Positions 10,001 through 23,067 of a stretch of DNA of 64,000 nt are shown here, in pieces. The notes beneath the pieces were generated by a model that had not been told where the DNA came from, did no database searches, and worked only from the letters and a program-made list of their open reading frames with translations. The stretch's first letter is position 1. Each line of letters opens with the position of its first letter. The DNA is from Aphrocallistes beatrix (lineage: Eukaryota; Porifera; Hexactinellida; Sceptrulophora; Aphrocallistidae): contig OY725492.1 in the NCBI GenBank assembly GCA_963281255.1, positions 3,091,104 through 3,155,103 of the forward strand, read 5' to 3'. The translations under genes and the position numbers were made by a program.

Positions 10001-13000
10001 AATGCGCATGGTACAGTATGACCCTATTCTCCCCTACAGCATCATGATATACACTCTGAATGAAAGAAATGTTCAGCTTTTTATTGATTTATTCCTAAAA
10101 TATCCTCATCACATTCAATTATCAACTTTTATGAGTGTTCTGCTATTTCATTTAAATAAAGCTAAAAAACAATATAATTATGAACATTCCATTCGAAAAG
10201 ATTCCAAACTCTGGATTTCAGTCATCACTTCTCTTGCTACTGTCATTTTGAATGAGAAGGATAAAATCGATATTCAGGACATCAAGAATTTAAATGAGCT
10301 TACTTTTCTCTTTATTAGAGAACTACCATTGCATTTTGTTGATGAGCCATTATTCAGGTTGATCTTAGAATTGATATTCAATGGTGTTACAGCTATAACA
10401 TCTGCGTCACAAGACACACTTCCCGTTTCATTAGATTCTTCGAAGTACATGTTTGAAAAATTTTTTATTCCTTGGGTTGTTAAAAATAAAACAAATTCAC
10501 ATTTTAACCCTATTTACTATCGAGATTTCGAAAGATTCACGAAATTTTTGGATGATATCTTGATGAAATATTCCTTACCATCATCACTTAAATGGTTTGA
10601 TATGATTGAAAAGTTTCTCAATGTGCAGTTACAAAATTGGGATATAAGAAACCAGCAACAGCAATACGTTGTTGACATATTTATCTTACTACATGATAAG
10701 AATAAACATTCACAATTTTTACAAGAGTTATTTCGCAAAGAAATAACTGAGAGGATACATGGAGTTAGCTCTGGAGATAGACAACTGATGATAAAAGTAT
10801 TATCTGAAGCTCTAAGGGGAACTGAGCAATTTAGCAAGGTTAGTAATATATTCAGTAAAATTTTACTTGATGAATCTAAAGAATTCGAAAAGGATCCAAT
10901 CAACCATTTTATTAAATGGTCTTCATGGGGTACTTATTTTCAATTTCTTAGTTCAAATGATATTCAAACTTTCTTATCTGAACCCGCTTATGAAATGCTT
11001 GTATCTGCTTCAGAACAATTCATGACAATAATTGATCTCATCTATCACTTTCAACTTTCAATTAAAGGCCTGAACCAGATATTCGATGGTGAAAACCACT
11101 TTATCGAACTTGTAGTTATAAGTTTGAAGATTAAGCGAGACCCTAAGATTATCCTACCATACACTACTGAGAATATTCAGGTGAAATTGCAGAACTGTAA
11201 AGATGCTCTTAATTGGGCCAATTCACAGAAAAATTTGGTCCTAATTTTGCACCAATTTTTTTTTCGTTACGAAAATATCAATCAAGAGTCCATTCTTGAG
11301 TTTGTATCTAAAGATTTAGATGAAATACTTATTAACGATCTTTGTTACCATGATGGTACAAAGTTCACATTCCGAACCTATCCTGCTATTAATATAATAG
11401 TTAATTTCCCAAATATTTCTCAGATGACACAGATAACTGACCAACTGATGAAGTCAGAAACATTTATTAAGATATTTGAGAAGCATTTAATTGCGAAAGG
11501 AGTAAAATCTGAGAATCCATTTGACATTGAGGTTTTGCATAAAGAAGTTTGGGTACCTGCTCTAGAGTTCAGTGCACAGTTGAGAGACAGATTTATGCAA
11601 CAAACAATAATGATTTCCGAAATTTGTGAATATTTCAGTGATTTAAGTAATCGTGATGGAATAATTAATGACTTAAAAAATCTTGATTTTGGGTGTAAAC
11701 TATTTCACGACCTACCAACCGACAATAACAATCTACTTTTACCTTGTGTTGATAAAATCCAGATCTATCATAGCCTACAACAATGTTCTTTAGCAGCAGG
11801 CCTGATCATTCAACTTAAAAACGCTCTTTCCTTGTCTAGTGATTTTCATTTAATAGAAAATCTTATTGACTCTAAGCAAACCTTTCTGAAAAGGCCTCTT
11901 CGTGAAGTAACAGAACAAGTCAACAATACCGCTAGGTCTCTTGGTGCTATTACTGGTGATGGAATAGATGTGATAAAAACGTTTGTAGCGAGAATCCATT
12001 TCATTGAATGGGTGAAGAAAAATATGAATGATTTGAACGATGTGAAGACATTTGTTGACATCTCGCTATCTACGTGTGGAGGCAACCCTGTTGATATCGA
12101 TAGGATCACCTGTCTCAGTTCAGTTTGTACTAACTTCGCTCCTCTCATTTTCCAATTGAATGAGAATACTACATTCGATACCCTGATTGCTAGATGCAAG
12201 GAGGTTATTGCTAGTGTGGAGAAGAACAGAGAGCTCACTAAGCTACTTAAACAGATTGGAGACAGTATTATCTTTTGGGAAGAAATGAAGAAGTCTCATG
12301 GTTCAGTTGAAGAAACTACTATCATGCAGCTAGATAGCATAACGAGGTCAGGGGAGTTCTCTATTAAAATGGGAAATTCTCTCAATATTAATGAGATCTT
12401 AACTTTGTCTGTCAAGAGACAAGACAGTGAGAATAAGATTTATAGTTTGGATCACCTCAGAGAGTTGCGCAGCAAACTAATGCTCGTTGTTAGTAAAACT
12501 TCAGTTTCTCACAGCGACAGTTATACGAATGCTCAGCATTTCAACATTTGTCTAGACACTCTTACTGAGATAGCATCGATAGTCATCCAGTTAGCAGAGA
12601 CTGGTAATCAACACTTTTTCAGATATCAATATTTATTTGCTTTTAATAAGGAAAAAGAAATTTTGTTTGATTTGAAGTCAGAATTACTTTATACTCTGGA
12701 TATTTGGAGACAAAATGTTGAGGAGGCTCGGAAGGATTGCTACTTTCTGAATTACTACACAATATCCCAGATTGTCTCGCTTCAAAAGGGAATAGACTCA
12801 TTCATTGAGAATGCAGAGAACAATGATGTAGAACAGCTTTATCATTTACTTCGACTCCTCAATCATGATATCACAAGAGAGGATATTGAGCAGGCTCTGC
12901 TGATGTCAAAATTTATTAACCAAGCAAAGCTTCCAACTCGAACCATTCCAATTTCTAAGCAAGAACATTCTAAGCAATCAATTGCTACTGTATTATCCAC

Positions 13001-16000
13001 CCAATTCCCTCATAGTACAAGAACTCCTTCCAAATTCTCAGCTTCTTCTCTACCCATCAGTCCTGAACCATCATTCCCTGATACATTTACAGACACAGAA
13101 AAGGATATTGCTGAGAAAGTGAGTCAAGATGGCGATTTTCCTTTATCTCTTACTATTAGAGGCATTGTAGATTTGAAGGATAAAGATGGTTTCGTAACTT
13201 ATGGATCTCTAACGAAATGGTGCATGGACATTGAAGATGAAACTGACTCACTCTCCGAGATGGATACGGTTAGTGAGGAGACAGATCTCCTACCTATTTC
13301 AACTGAACCAGATCATTCTCAAACAGATATATCTACAGATTTTCATCGGTTAGGCAAGTTCTTAGAAGAAGTTCACCGATCAAGTGGGAGTAAACTTAGA
13401 GCTGAGAGAGAGTTTTTATACGATCTAGATAAAGGTGAACCGAATCTTGTCATTTTACCTTCTGCTAGAATTTTTGAGTTTGTACTATCCCTCTACATGA
13501 GTGATTTGGGGAAGCTTCCTCTTCCTCAATACCATGAAGTACTAGTCTGCTCTGCACACACTAAACAAGAGGAGATAGACATTTTCTGGAGACGAGCTCT
13601 CATGATTTCAGAGAGAAACAATCTCTACTTATTCTGTCTGGTGAATATTGACACATTACAATACGAAGTAGCTGTAGAAGCTGTTTCCAAATTCAGGATA
13701 TATCAGCAGTGTACTGAAACAGTTGGCAATCGATATAAACTTGTTTTAGTTTGTTCTGAAGAGAAGGAAGATCTGTCATATATGGCTGCTGCTTTTGAAG
13801 ACTATAAAAAAGCTATTTTAACATTTCCTAAATCGGAAGATGTTAAACTCTTTTTATCCTCGAGGTTTTTCCCCATCCATCTACGTGCTACCCTAGGAAC
13901 TAGGGAGCCAGCCTGGATGGTGGATAAAGATAGGTCCAGAGTGAGGCTGGTCGTGTCTGAGAGCGTGGGAGCAGGGAAGTCTCTGTACGTGAGTAATCTC
14001 GTGTCTGACATGCTGAGTCAGGGCGTGGTGCGTGAGGAGGAGAGAGAAGAGGCAGCTGTGACGGTAGCCATTCATGGTAAGCAGGCCTCAGAGGAGATGT
14101 TGACTGGGGAGTTGCTGGATAAGCGTGTGAGCAGTGCGGACCATGGACACCTGTTCCACGTGGATATTGCTTCTACTGTCCAGTTAGGTCTAGAACCCAT
14201 TCTCTTCAAGCTGCTCGTTTTAGGCGGGGTTAGCAAGAGAACTGGTGAATTGTGGCATTGTAGAAGAAACGATTATTACGTCATTGAAATGACACTGAAT
14301 AGTAAAGTCCCTACTTTGACTAATTTCATTAGACTCTATCCGATTGTGCAATGCGTTCAGCCCTTCGAGGCTATTCAAACTAACACTGGAGACAGAAATA
14401 CACAAACTTCAGACATGGAGGAAATGAGAAAAGCAGAGTATCAGAGAGTTTATGCCTACTTGAAGGAATTAGAAAGTGGAGGCAATCTCGATATATTCAC
14501 TTTCCAGCCAAATATTCGTGAGAAATTTGTCCACGTCGATACTTTGAGTATTATTTTCAAATACTGTGGAATTGTGAAACCATCCTGGGCCGAACTGAGA
14601 AATTTCGTTTCCTTTCTTGATAAGCAATTGTCAGATTGTGATCAGTCTGATTACTGCGTATTTGGAATAATGGAACAGGAATGGAAAGGGTTCAAACCAT
14701 TTGTGGTGAAATTCATGATTCACATGTCCAGAGATTTTGCGACTCCTTCCCTTGAAAAAGAGAATGAGTATAACGTTGAAGACTACCTCGCAATGTTTGA
14801 AATCATCGAGAGGCGTAAATGGGAAAACAATTCTCATCCTTATATATTTTTTAACCCAGATCGGCACACGATGACATTTCTCGGATTTCACATTACAAAT
14901 CAAGGTCATCTAGTTAACTCAGATGATCCCACATGCATAATTGAGAATAACATAATGCAACCTCAATTACTTCAGATTTTAACCGCGAACAGAGTCAATC
15001 TTCAAGAGAATTATTCTAGCCTAAGTAAACTCCAGAAAATAATGAAGATTGCAAGCGTGATTGGGACAGATTGGCTAGCAGATCCAGATCCTGGCTATGT
15101 CCTGACACTTGACAATGTACGGAAGATTCTGGCTATCTTGATGCGCTTCAGGTGCAACATCCCTGTCGTTATCATGGGAGAGACTGGCTGTGGTAAGACC
15201 AGACTGATTCAGTTCATGTGTGCGTTGCAAGCTCTGCAGACTGGAGCTAAGAATATGTTAATTCTGAAGGTGCACGGAGGTACAACAGAAAAAGATGTCA
15301 TGGATAAAGTAATGGAAGCTGAAGCATTAGCTGTGGAGAATTCACTGAGTGCTACGGTATATATGGATGATGCAAACTCTCTAAATATTGATACAGTGCT
15401 CTTCTTCGATGAAGCTAACACGAGTCCAGCTATCGGCCTAATCAAAGAGATCATGTGTGACAGGAGGATGTATGGTAGGAAGATCCGTACTGACATAGGA
15501 CTCCAGTTCATTGCAGCTTGCAACCCGTACCGTAAACACTCGACTGAGATGCTGAACAAACTGAGTTCTGCTGGTCTCGGTTTCTTTACAGAGGCGAGTA
15601 GGACGACAGACAGACTGGGAGACATTCCTCTCCGAGAATTGGTGTATCGAGTGATGGAGCTGCCTGCTAGCATGCGGCCTCTGGTGTGGGATTTCGGTCA
15701 GCTGAGTAATGACATTGAGAGAACGTACACCCGCGAGATCGTTGCTAAGCATCTGAGAGATCGCAGCAGTCCTATAGATGCAAATGATGGTGTGGTGGAT
15801 GTGATTACGGAGGTTCTATCGAGTGCTCAGAACTTCATGCGAGGGAGAAAGGACGAGTGTAGTTTCGTGAGTTTGAGGGATGTGGAGAGAGCAATGACAG
15901 TTATGCTCTGGTTCTATTCTAAACTCGAGTATTTCAGACCTGATGAAGATGCTGATATTACATCGGATAAATCTTCTGTCAGTGAAGACCTCTCTGACAC

Positions 16001-18758
16001 TGAAATTGAAACAGAAGCAGTTAGGACCGAGGATTTCCATGCGCCTCCTTTTATTGGTGAAGTTCCACAGCCATTACCTGCAACTAAGCATTCAGATCTG
16101 ATAGATTTTGGTGCAACAGTGCCAATACCCGCAGAACTTAGGAAGATACAACGCAGAGGAGAGAAGTCAATAAATAATATAGACTTCATTACTTATAGTT
16201 TAATACTCTCACTAGCTGTATGCTATAGAGCTAGACTGCAAGAGAGGGAAGAGTTTGATAAGCACATCCGTGTATTGTTCAAACCCCCTCTCACTCCTTT
16301 AAGAGACTACCAAGTTATATCTAAGGAGGTGGATAGATGTCAGCAAATCCTCTTAGATGAGATGATTGTTGGTAAAAATATTGCAAAGAATACTGCTCTG
16401 AAGGAGAACGTCTTTATGATGTTCGTTTGTATTGAATTAAAAATCCCTCTTTTTGTCATTGGTAAGCCTGGAAGTTCCAAGTCTTTAGCGAAATCCATCA
16501 TATCTAACTCAATGCAAGGAGGACATTGTTCTGAAGGAAGCATTTTGAAGAATTTCAAGCAAGTCCAGATAATGTCTTACCAATGCAGTCAGCTGTCTAC
16601 TGCTGATGGGATAATCAGCGTATTTCGGAGTTGCAGAAATCTTCAGCGAAAAACTGGAAGTAACAAGTTCGTAGCCTGCGTTGTGCTCGATGAGGTAGGT
16701 CTAGCAGAAGACTCTCCACTACTTCCTCTCAAAGTATTGCATCCATTGCTGGAAGATTCTAGCTTTGGCTCCGAAGATTTCGAAGATCCTACAGAGTTAG
16801 ATGAACAGTCACAAAGAGTTGAAATGATGGATGAAGATGATACCGATGAAATGATTACAGAATCCAATGATATGAAGAATCGTGTGGCGTTCATTGGTAT
16901 TTCTAATTGGTCACTCGATCCTGCTAAAATGAATCGAGGCATTATGGTATCCAGAGGAGACCCTGACATTGATGAACTGATATCTAGCGCACAAGGGATA
17001 TGTCAATCAGAGCACAACAGAGGTCGAGGTTCAATAATTAAGAGCATTGAAAGCAAAATAAAATATCTTGCAAAAGCATACAAAGAATTAACTTGTCAGA
17101 ATACAAAAGCTGGAGAAAAGAAAAATCGAGAATATTACGGGCTACGTGATTTCTACAGTCTTATTAAAATGCTTGTCTTCCTCTGTAATGAAGAGGAATC
17201 CAACCTTACTCCTGCCATATTAGAACATGCTGTCCTTAGGAATTTCGGAGGTGTTTCTGATGTTGATCCAGTTAAAATATTTTTAAAAACAGTCAAGCTG
17301 GCTAATATTGGTAAGCAAGGCCCCGATTCTTCTCCTTTGGGTCTTATTCGAGCTAATCTAACGAACTTAACACGTTCTTTTCATGGAGAAACTCGTTATC
17401 TGTTGCTTCTTACTGAAAATTACTCAGCTCTCAACATTCTATTGCAATCACCAGATATGTGGCCAAAAAAGAATGACATAGACAATATTCGTGTTATCTT
17501 TGGATCCAGCTTTCCAAGCGACTTAGAGTATTCAGCCGTGTGCCGTAACATTAATAATATCAAGGTTTGCATGGAATCTGGAAAAACAATAGTCCTATTG
17601 AATCTAGAAAATTTGTATGAAAGTCTCTATGACGCACTAAATCAATACTATATGGAATTGAATAATCAGAGGTATGTAGATCTGGGATTGGGGACTCACA
17701 GGATGAAGTGTCGTGTTCACAATGATTTCAAACTAATCGTGATTGCTGATCGAGAAACCGTACAAGAAAGGTTTCCAACTCCCCTCATCAATCGTTTGGA
17801 GAAACACTTTCTCACCATGTCAACAGTGCTCACTGATGAAGGAAGAGTGATATCAGATTTACTGAGGAAGTGGGCAAAGGACTTCTCGACATTGGATAGA
17901 ACACATTCTATTGGTTTCCAGAAGAGATGTGAATTCAGCGAAGGGGACTGTTTCATTGGTTATCATGCCGACACAGCTTCTTCCATTGTGTTCCACGTAA
18001 TGAAAGCAATGTACCCTGATGGAACGACTGATGATTTGGAGGTGGACAGAGAAGCAGTGCTAGAGAGAAGTCAAATTCAATTGTTAAGAATGGCTACGAC
18101 GGACGCAGTGTTAAGAGTAAACAATAGTTATCTCAGGGGACAATCACAAAATATCATGAAGGAATATTTCAAATTACAACTTGGTAGCCTCGAGGAGTAT
18201 CTGAGACAGGCATTAGACACTTTTCATGATGATACAAGGAAACACCTGACACTAGCTACCACACATTCACGTCTTTTGACAGATAGAGATGTGAATCAAT
18301 TGAAAAAACGTTTGAATGAAGAAATCAATGAAATAAAGTGTCTTTCTCTCCAGCAGTTTCAGAGTGAGCAGCAGTTCAGTAGCGAAATTCAAAAGTTTTT
18401 GAGAGCAGAAATAGGAAGCGAGAGAGCAATAGGACCTGGTAAAAGGATTCTGCTCGTGCAGTGTGATAAAGGAACGGAGAATGCAAAACTGATTGCTTGT
18501 GCTCGTCACAAGACGGTAGAGGAGTTAAGTGACTGGCGGGAAGAGAGTGAAAATGAGGAATGTGGTGTGTGTCTCGTGTTCTTAGTTCAGCTGAGAAGAG
18601 AAGCACACGGCAGTTCATTTGAGAGTTTCTGTGGAGGAGAGTGGAACACAGTTCACATTGACGATATTCGATCTCTCGACTATGAAGAGCTACCGCCTAT
18701 CTCAGAGATCATAGGGAAGGAAATCCATCAAATGTTCGGAGGTTTTGATGATAGTCAG
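7029..18758 (+). CDS. RNF213: RNF213 (mysterin) E3 ubiquitin ligase/AAA ATPase, giant exon 1
   Basis: An uninterrupted 11,730-bp frame (3,910 codons) ends AGTCAG before GTAGCT, phase 0. Residues are numbered from the ATG at 7029; the frame extends 13 codons upstream without an ATG. N-terminal cysteines C5, C10, C28 and C31 could form a zinc ribbon, as human RNF213 has. Residues ~100-600 are S/Q/P-rich. The stalk follows. Degenerate P-loop VGAGKS at 2313-2318 (AAA2). AAA3: Walker A GETGCGKT at 2717-2724, Walker B DE at 2794-2795, then AACNPYRKHS and PLVWDFGQLS. AAA4: GKPGSSKS from 3145, Walker B LDEVGLAEDSP (D3221/E3222), then GISNW.LDPAKMNRGI. These strings are diagnostic of RNF213. In vertebrates the protein forms a dynein-like motor with an E3 module and acts on lipid droplets and intracellular bacteria. 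Vertebrate orthologues are split into many exons here, so the lack of introns is remarkable. Confidence 0.96.
8160..8690 (+). repeat. Imperfect S/Q/P/K coding repeat in the RNF213 N-terminal region
   Basis: About residues 377-554 are built from loose units of roughly 20-28 residues around the theme SQ..TSPPP.KVKQDAQ.SQ. Copies differ in length and sequence but recur in the DNA as AAGTTAAGCAAGATGCACA-like strings. The segment is predicted to be disordered and Q/S-rich; the preceding residues also carry a DQDQDQDQ run. A function is not evident. Confidence 0.7.
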
Positions 18759-19218
18759 GTAGCTTAAAAATACATTTTCTATCTATTATGCCTCTAATTA
18801 AATTAATATCGTTTTTGTCACCTTGATCTACTTCTCATTTTATATGATGGTCATGGCAAGTGGCACAGGTAAGTTGCTAGTAATTACGCTTTGGAAAATA
18901 TTGATATATGAGAATTTTCTAAACTGAGTAATTCGAGTGTGTAAATTTCGATTTTGATGTTAGATTTTCAGTAACTGTCGTAGTTTGAATGAAGTTGATT
19001 CCATGGATAGACATATTTTAGTATCATTTATGATGCAAATAAATGGGTGTTCGAATACTTTTTTGCCAGGCAGTGCATTTGTATTATAAGTAATAAAATT
19101 TCATTGGTCAGTACAAGTGTCACCTATCTAGGCGAGGTGTGAATATTTCAATCAACTTGCACAGAAAATCACAATTTCAAAAATTCGGACCTGGGATAAT
19201 ACCGAGATCCATTTCGTA
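18759..19218 (+). other. Start of RNF213 intron 1 with a degraded Tc1-type half-element
   Basis: Donor GTAGCT at 18759. The sequence ending TTTTTTGCCAGGCAGTGCA near 19075 is a decayed right half of the CACTGCCTGAAC family; the left half is not recognisable. Intron 1 runs to 28200. Confidence 0.6.
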
Positions 19219-19890
19219 CAGTGTCTCTCAACCTTTTTCGCTTACCACCCACTTAAACCGTTCAAAATTTCCAGCGCCCTCTTCTCGTAATGCTGATAAA
19301 CATATTATAACAAATATAGACCACACATTTATTACTTTGGCTTCAAATCAGACATAGGAAGTTGACAATTAGATGCTGAAGGGATAAAGCCATAGCACAA
19401 ATAATTGACGGAATATTGTTGACATTTCTTTTACCCAGAAGTAGCCACTTAGTTCTTTTGCAATATGATATAGTTAGTGATAATATATACAATTTGAGAT
19501 ATATTCGGAAACTTCTAATATTTACAGATTTCTCCAATCCTATATATACTAATTCGATTAGTGTCAAAGTAGTGTGAAGTTGGTTTTGATGACACCAATG
19601 ATGGATTTATAATCGGAGTCTTGCTGGAATTGCATTGTGTTAAGCATCTATTCTTTGTAATTTGTTGTTGACAGTTATTTTGAATTCAATCAAATTCTTT
19701 ATCAATCAACTGGTTTGACAATCGAAAACTGGATCGGTGATTATATGTAACCCTCTATTGAACAAATTAATTCTTTCATCCAAAATTATACAATAATTAT
19801 TAATGAAAATTCTCCCAGCGCCCCCTTACCGCCCCCCTAGGCTCTCCGAACGCCCCCTGGGGGGCAGCAGCGCCACGTTGAGAACCCCTG
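19219..19890. mobile_element. hAT-type non-autonomous element
   Basis: Left end CAGTGTCTCTCAACC and right end (reverse complement) CAGGGGTTCTCAACG form imperfect inverted ends typical of animal hAT elements. The flanks ATTTCGTA (19211-19218) and ATTTAGTA (19891-19898) are an 8-bp target duplication with one mismatch. No coding frame. Confidence 0.75.
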
Positions 19891-19898
19891 ATTTAGTA

Positions 19899-20404
19899 TA
19901 TACTTGATTAACCAAAAATCGTCAACAGTGCAAGATAGACCTTAAGAATGTAACACCTGCATATATAAACATTAGGTTGCTGCAAAATCAACAAAATGTT
20001 TAGATGCACCATAACTCACAATATTGTACGGGTTTGCCAAATGATGTAATAATTTAATGTGTAAAATTTTAGATTTCAACAAGTTTGAAAGGTTGCGTAT
20101 TAATCTAGTTTGTTTCCTTGGAATTTGTATTAGAAAGTAGTCCCAACGTTGGAAAAACCATTCACAGGCTGGGTTTAATTGAGTGAAAACAACAAAATTA
20201 GATACTTTGGGGATGTATTTATATTAATAACTAGTTTATCATATTTAAAATAAATTGTTCAATAGCTACAGCAGATAAAAGGACAAAACGGACATAATAG
20301 ACTGTATGGAGTCCAACTGTTTCTTTACTGACGGAAATCTAGAGAATCTCTCATCATAAAACTAATAATCATGTCTCTATTAACAAATATAAAACATCCC
20401 CAAT
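19899..20404 (+). other. RNF213 intron 1, unassigned sequence
   Basis: AT-rich sequence with no recognisable gene or complete repeat. Confidence 0.4.
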
Positions 20405-20880
20405 GTAGCCAATATTGGGTCACCATTGATTAATTATATGGGAAATAACATCTCGAAATACGTCTGTCCTACTGTTATAATCGAAATCGCACGAAAAATC
20501 GGCAAATTTGTCAAATTTTAAATTTTTTGATGCGTAATGATGACGTCATAACAGTGATGAGTCATCATTTTTTCATGATAGTATCATATGTGAGATATAT
20601 TAATATACACATTCTATTAAAATTTCAGCCTTCTATCACCTAAAATGGCTGAGTTATGGTCGAAAAATTGAAATTTCTCATTCTAAAAAAGGTGACAATG
20701 ACGTCATAATTCCATGATGAGTCGACATTTTCGTCTGAGCTCAGAACTTACTGGAGCCATAGCCAGAAAACTCCCACATGCCAAATATCAGCTTTCTGGG
20801 CCTGACAGTTTCTTCGAACAATTCGTTACAGATATATATATATATATATAATCCTTACTATTAAAACTCGATTAATGTAT
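20405..20880 (+). repeat. Family X repeat (TGACGTCA-rich), copy X1
   Basis: A several-hundred-base unit found many times in the window. Order of blocks: TTAATTATAAGGGAGATAAC, GTCTGTCCTACTGTTATAAT, GATGACGTCATAAC, ATGATGAGTCATCATTTTT, AATTTCAGCCTTCTATC, AATGACGTCATAATTCCATG, CTCCCACATGCCAAA, AATTCGTTACAGATATA, then (AT)n and ATCCTTACTATTAAAACTCG. X1 lacks the GC-rich head. There are no clear terminal inverted repeats and no coding frame. Other copies: 20903-25475 (interrupted), 25500-25992 (inverted), 45783-46165, 46176-46315, 58722-59140, 60737-61135. Confidence 0.75.
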
Positions 20881-21827
20881 ATTTATTTATATATTTATAT
20901 ATACAAGCTCGCTTCGCTTGCTTGCGCTGCGCGGCTGGCGGCCACTTCGTGTCCGCCGGAGGCTCCCTTCGGTCGCCTGGAGGTGAGATTGATTGATTAT
21001 AAGGGAGATATCATCTCTAAATATGTCCATCTTAGTTTCAAAATCGATATCACACGAAAAAACACCAAATTTGTCAATTTTTAAAATTTTGATGAATAAT
21101 GATGACGTCATAACAAAGTGATGAGTCATCATTTTTTGATGATAGTTACATCATATGTGAGATATGTTAGTATACAGATTCTATTAAAATTTCAGCCTTC
21201 TATCTCCTATAACGGCTGAGTTATGCTCGAATAACTGTATTGCTTAACTTTTAAAAATGTGACAATGACGTCATAATTCCATGATGAGTCGACATTTTGG
21301 TCTGAACTCTGCGGCCGTATTCACTAAGAACTTAAGATCGATCTTAGTGCTTAAGTCTTAAGTTCGATCTTAAGTCGTATTCACTAAGATTTAAGTTCGA
21401 TCTTAAGACCGAACTTAAGACCGAACTTTAAGCAACCTAAGGAGGTGTCTTAAGTATTGGAATTGATTCGATTTTCACTAATTACCCCATAAATGTTATT
21501 CAGACTTACTTCTATCGAACATTTAATCTACCTTGATTGATATTAGACTTCAAATAAAATTTAAATATTTAAAAAACATTTCTCCTTATTGTGTGTAACA
21601 TCACAACATGTATCACATGCTATATTCGTGGCAAATTCTTCTTGGATTTGTATGAATAAACAAACATACATTCTTTGATCATATAATCATACACTCATTC
21701 TAATATGCACAATTATAGAGACCGGCTTTATATATTGATTCACATGACTGATAATAATCACTTTGATCCTATTTTCCTATGCACAATGATTTTTCCAGCA
21801 GTCTCTGACGTTTCAATCTATAATAGT

Positions 21828-22304
21828 CAGGGTTGGGTTTTGTCCGTCCAAAACAGGTTTTGGACAGGGCAGTGGACAAAACCTGGTTTTAACCGGTTAA
21901 AACCGGACAAAACTGGACAAAACCTAATAGAAACTGTAAATAATTGCAGTGGGTACGAAACAGTTTAGGATGGAAAGAGAGCGAGGACAATGAATGAATT
22001 TTCTTGCTAACGCCTGTTTATTACCATAACTATATTTTGTATTCGATTTATCATGGAGGACACGAACAACACTTGGACAAAACCTGGACAAAACTTGGAT
22101 ATAACTTAGACAAAACCTGGACAAAACTTGGACAAAACTTGGATATAACTTGGACAAAACTTGGACAAAACCGTTAATGAGGAATATGAATTAAATTTTG
22201 AGGTTTTGTCCAGTTTTGTCCACCCAAGAGGTTTTGGACAGGACGGTTTTAACCTGGTTAAAACCACTAGGTTTTGTCCAAGTGGACAAAACCTGCCAAC
22301 CCTG
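21828..22304. mobile_element. hAT-type miniature element, CAGGGTTGGGTTTTGTCC ends
   Basis: A 477-bp insert with inverted ends CAGGGTTGGGTTTTGTCC / CAGGGTTGGCAGGTTTTGTCC and a perfect 8-bp target duplication ATAATAGT (21820-21827 and 22305-22312). The empty site CGATAATAGTCCCTCTG survives in copy B near 26503. The interior is an array of GGACAAAAC words in both orientations. Confidence 0.93.
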
Positions 22305-23067
22305 ATAATAGTCCCTCTGCTCTTCTATCAACCTGCTGTAATGGAAGTAAGTCTGCAGCCTTCAAGAGTTCGACCAAATCATCTTGCTCATCAACAGTTC
22401 GCCTTCTCTTCCGACTTTTCTTTGATGGCTTACGAGTATATATTGTCGGGATTTCAACTTCTGGAGACTCTAAAATTGGAGTACTTTCAAATTCAACGGG
22501 ACCTGCAGCTGATACTGTTGATGCTATTGGAATTTCATTGTTCTCAGCTGGTGCTTTGAAAATGATCAGCAGCACCTGTAATTCCGCTAAAAGCAGGGGT
22601 GTTTTGAAACATCTCTGTTACCCTATCTGCAGAGTCAGAAATACTTCTATCTGCTGATATAATTGCATGTCCTCGTCTTCTACCTGTCCAGCAGTGTTTG
22701 TACCCCCTCCAGTCTTTCTGGCTTCCTGTTTTTGTCAGCAGAATTTCCTGAGCCTCTCAAAATCTCACCTGCTGATTCAATTTCATTAATGAGACTGCAC
22801 TCTTCTTCTCTGGTCCAATTTGCTTTGCGGGATTTGTCCATTTGGTTTGGTATTGTTATTGCAAGTACTCAGCAGCAATTTATATACACGGGAGGACGCC
22901 GACTTACCATAACCACTAATGACACCAATTATTTTCCTAACACCAAATGACGCAGAAATTTTAACGTCGTTCAATTTATTGTACTTTTTATATCCAATGT
23001 TTAATTTTGTCTTAGAGAGGCTTTCATGTTACAATATACAAAGACACTTGTTGTTTATATGTTTTGC
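22305..23067. other. Family J interior sequence (copy A)
   Basis: Matches 26505-27057 of copy B with small deletions, including CAGCAGAATTTCCTGA and GGAGGACGCCGACTTACC. The reverse strand has short runs such as RKPSKKSRKRRRTVDEQDD that look like a decayed nuclear-protein frame. A remnant of a transposon-encoded DNA-binding protein is possible but not demonstrable. Confidence 0.5.

Noticed and set aside
22161..22950. Open frames of 95-132 codons inside family J copy A
   Set aside because: They cross the hAT insertion border or match non-collinear pieces of copy B; no conserved domain is visible.
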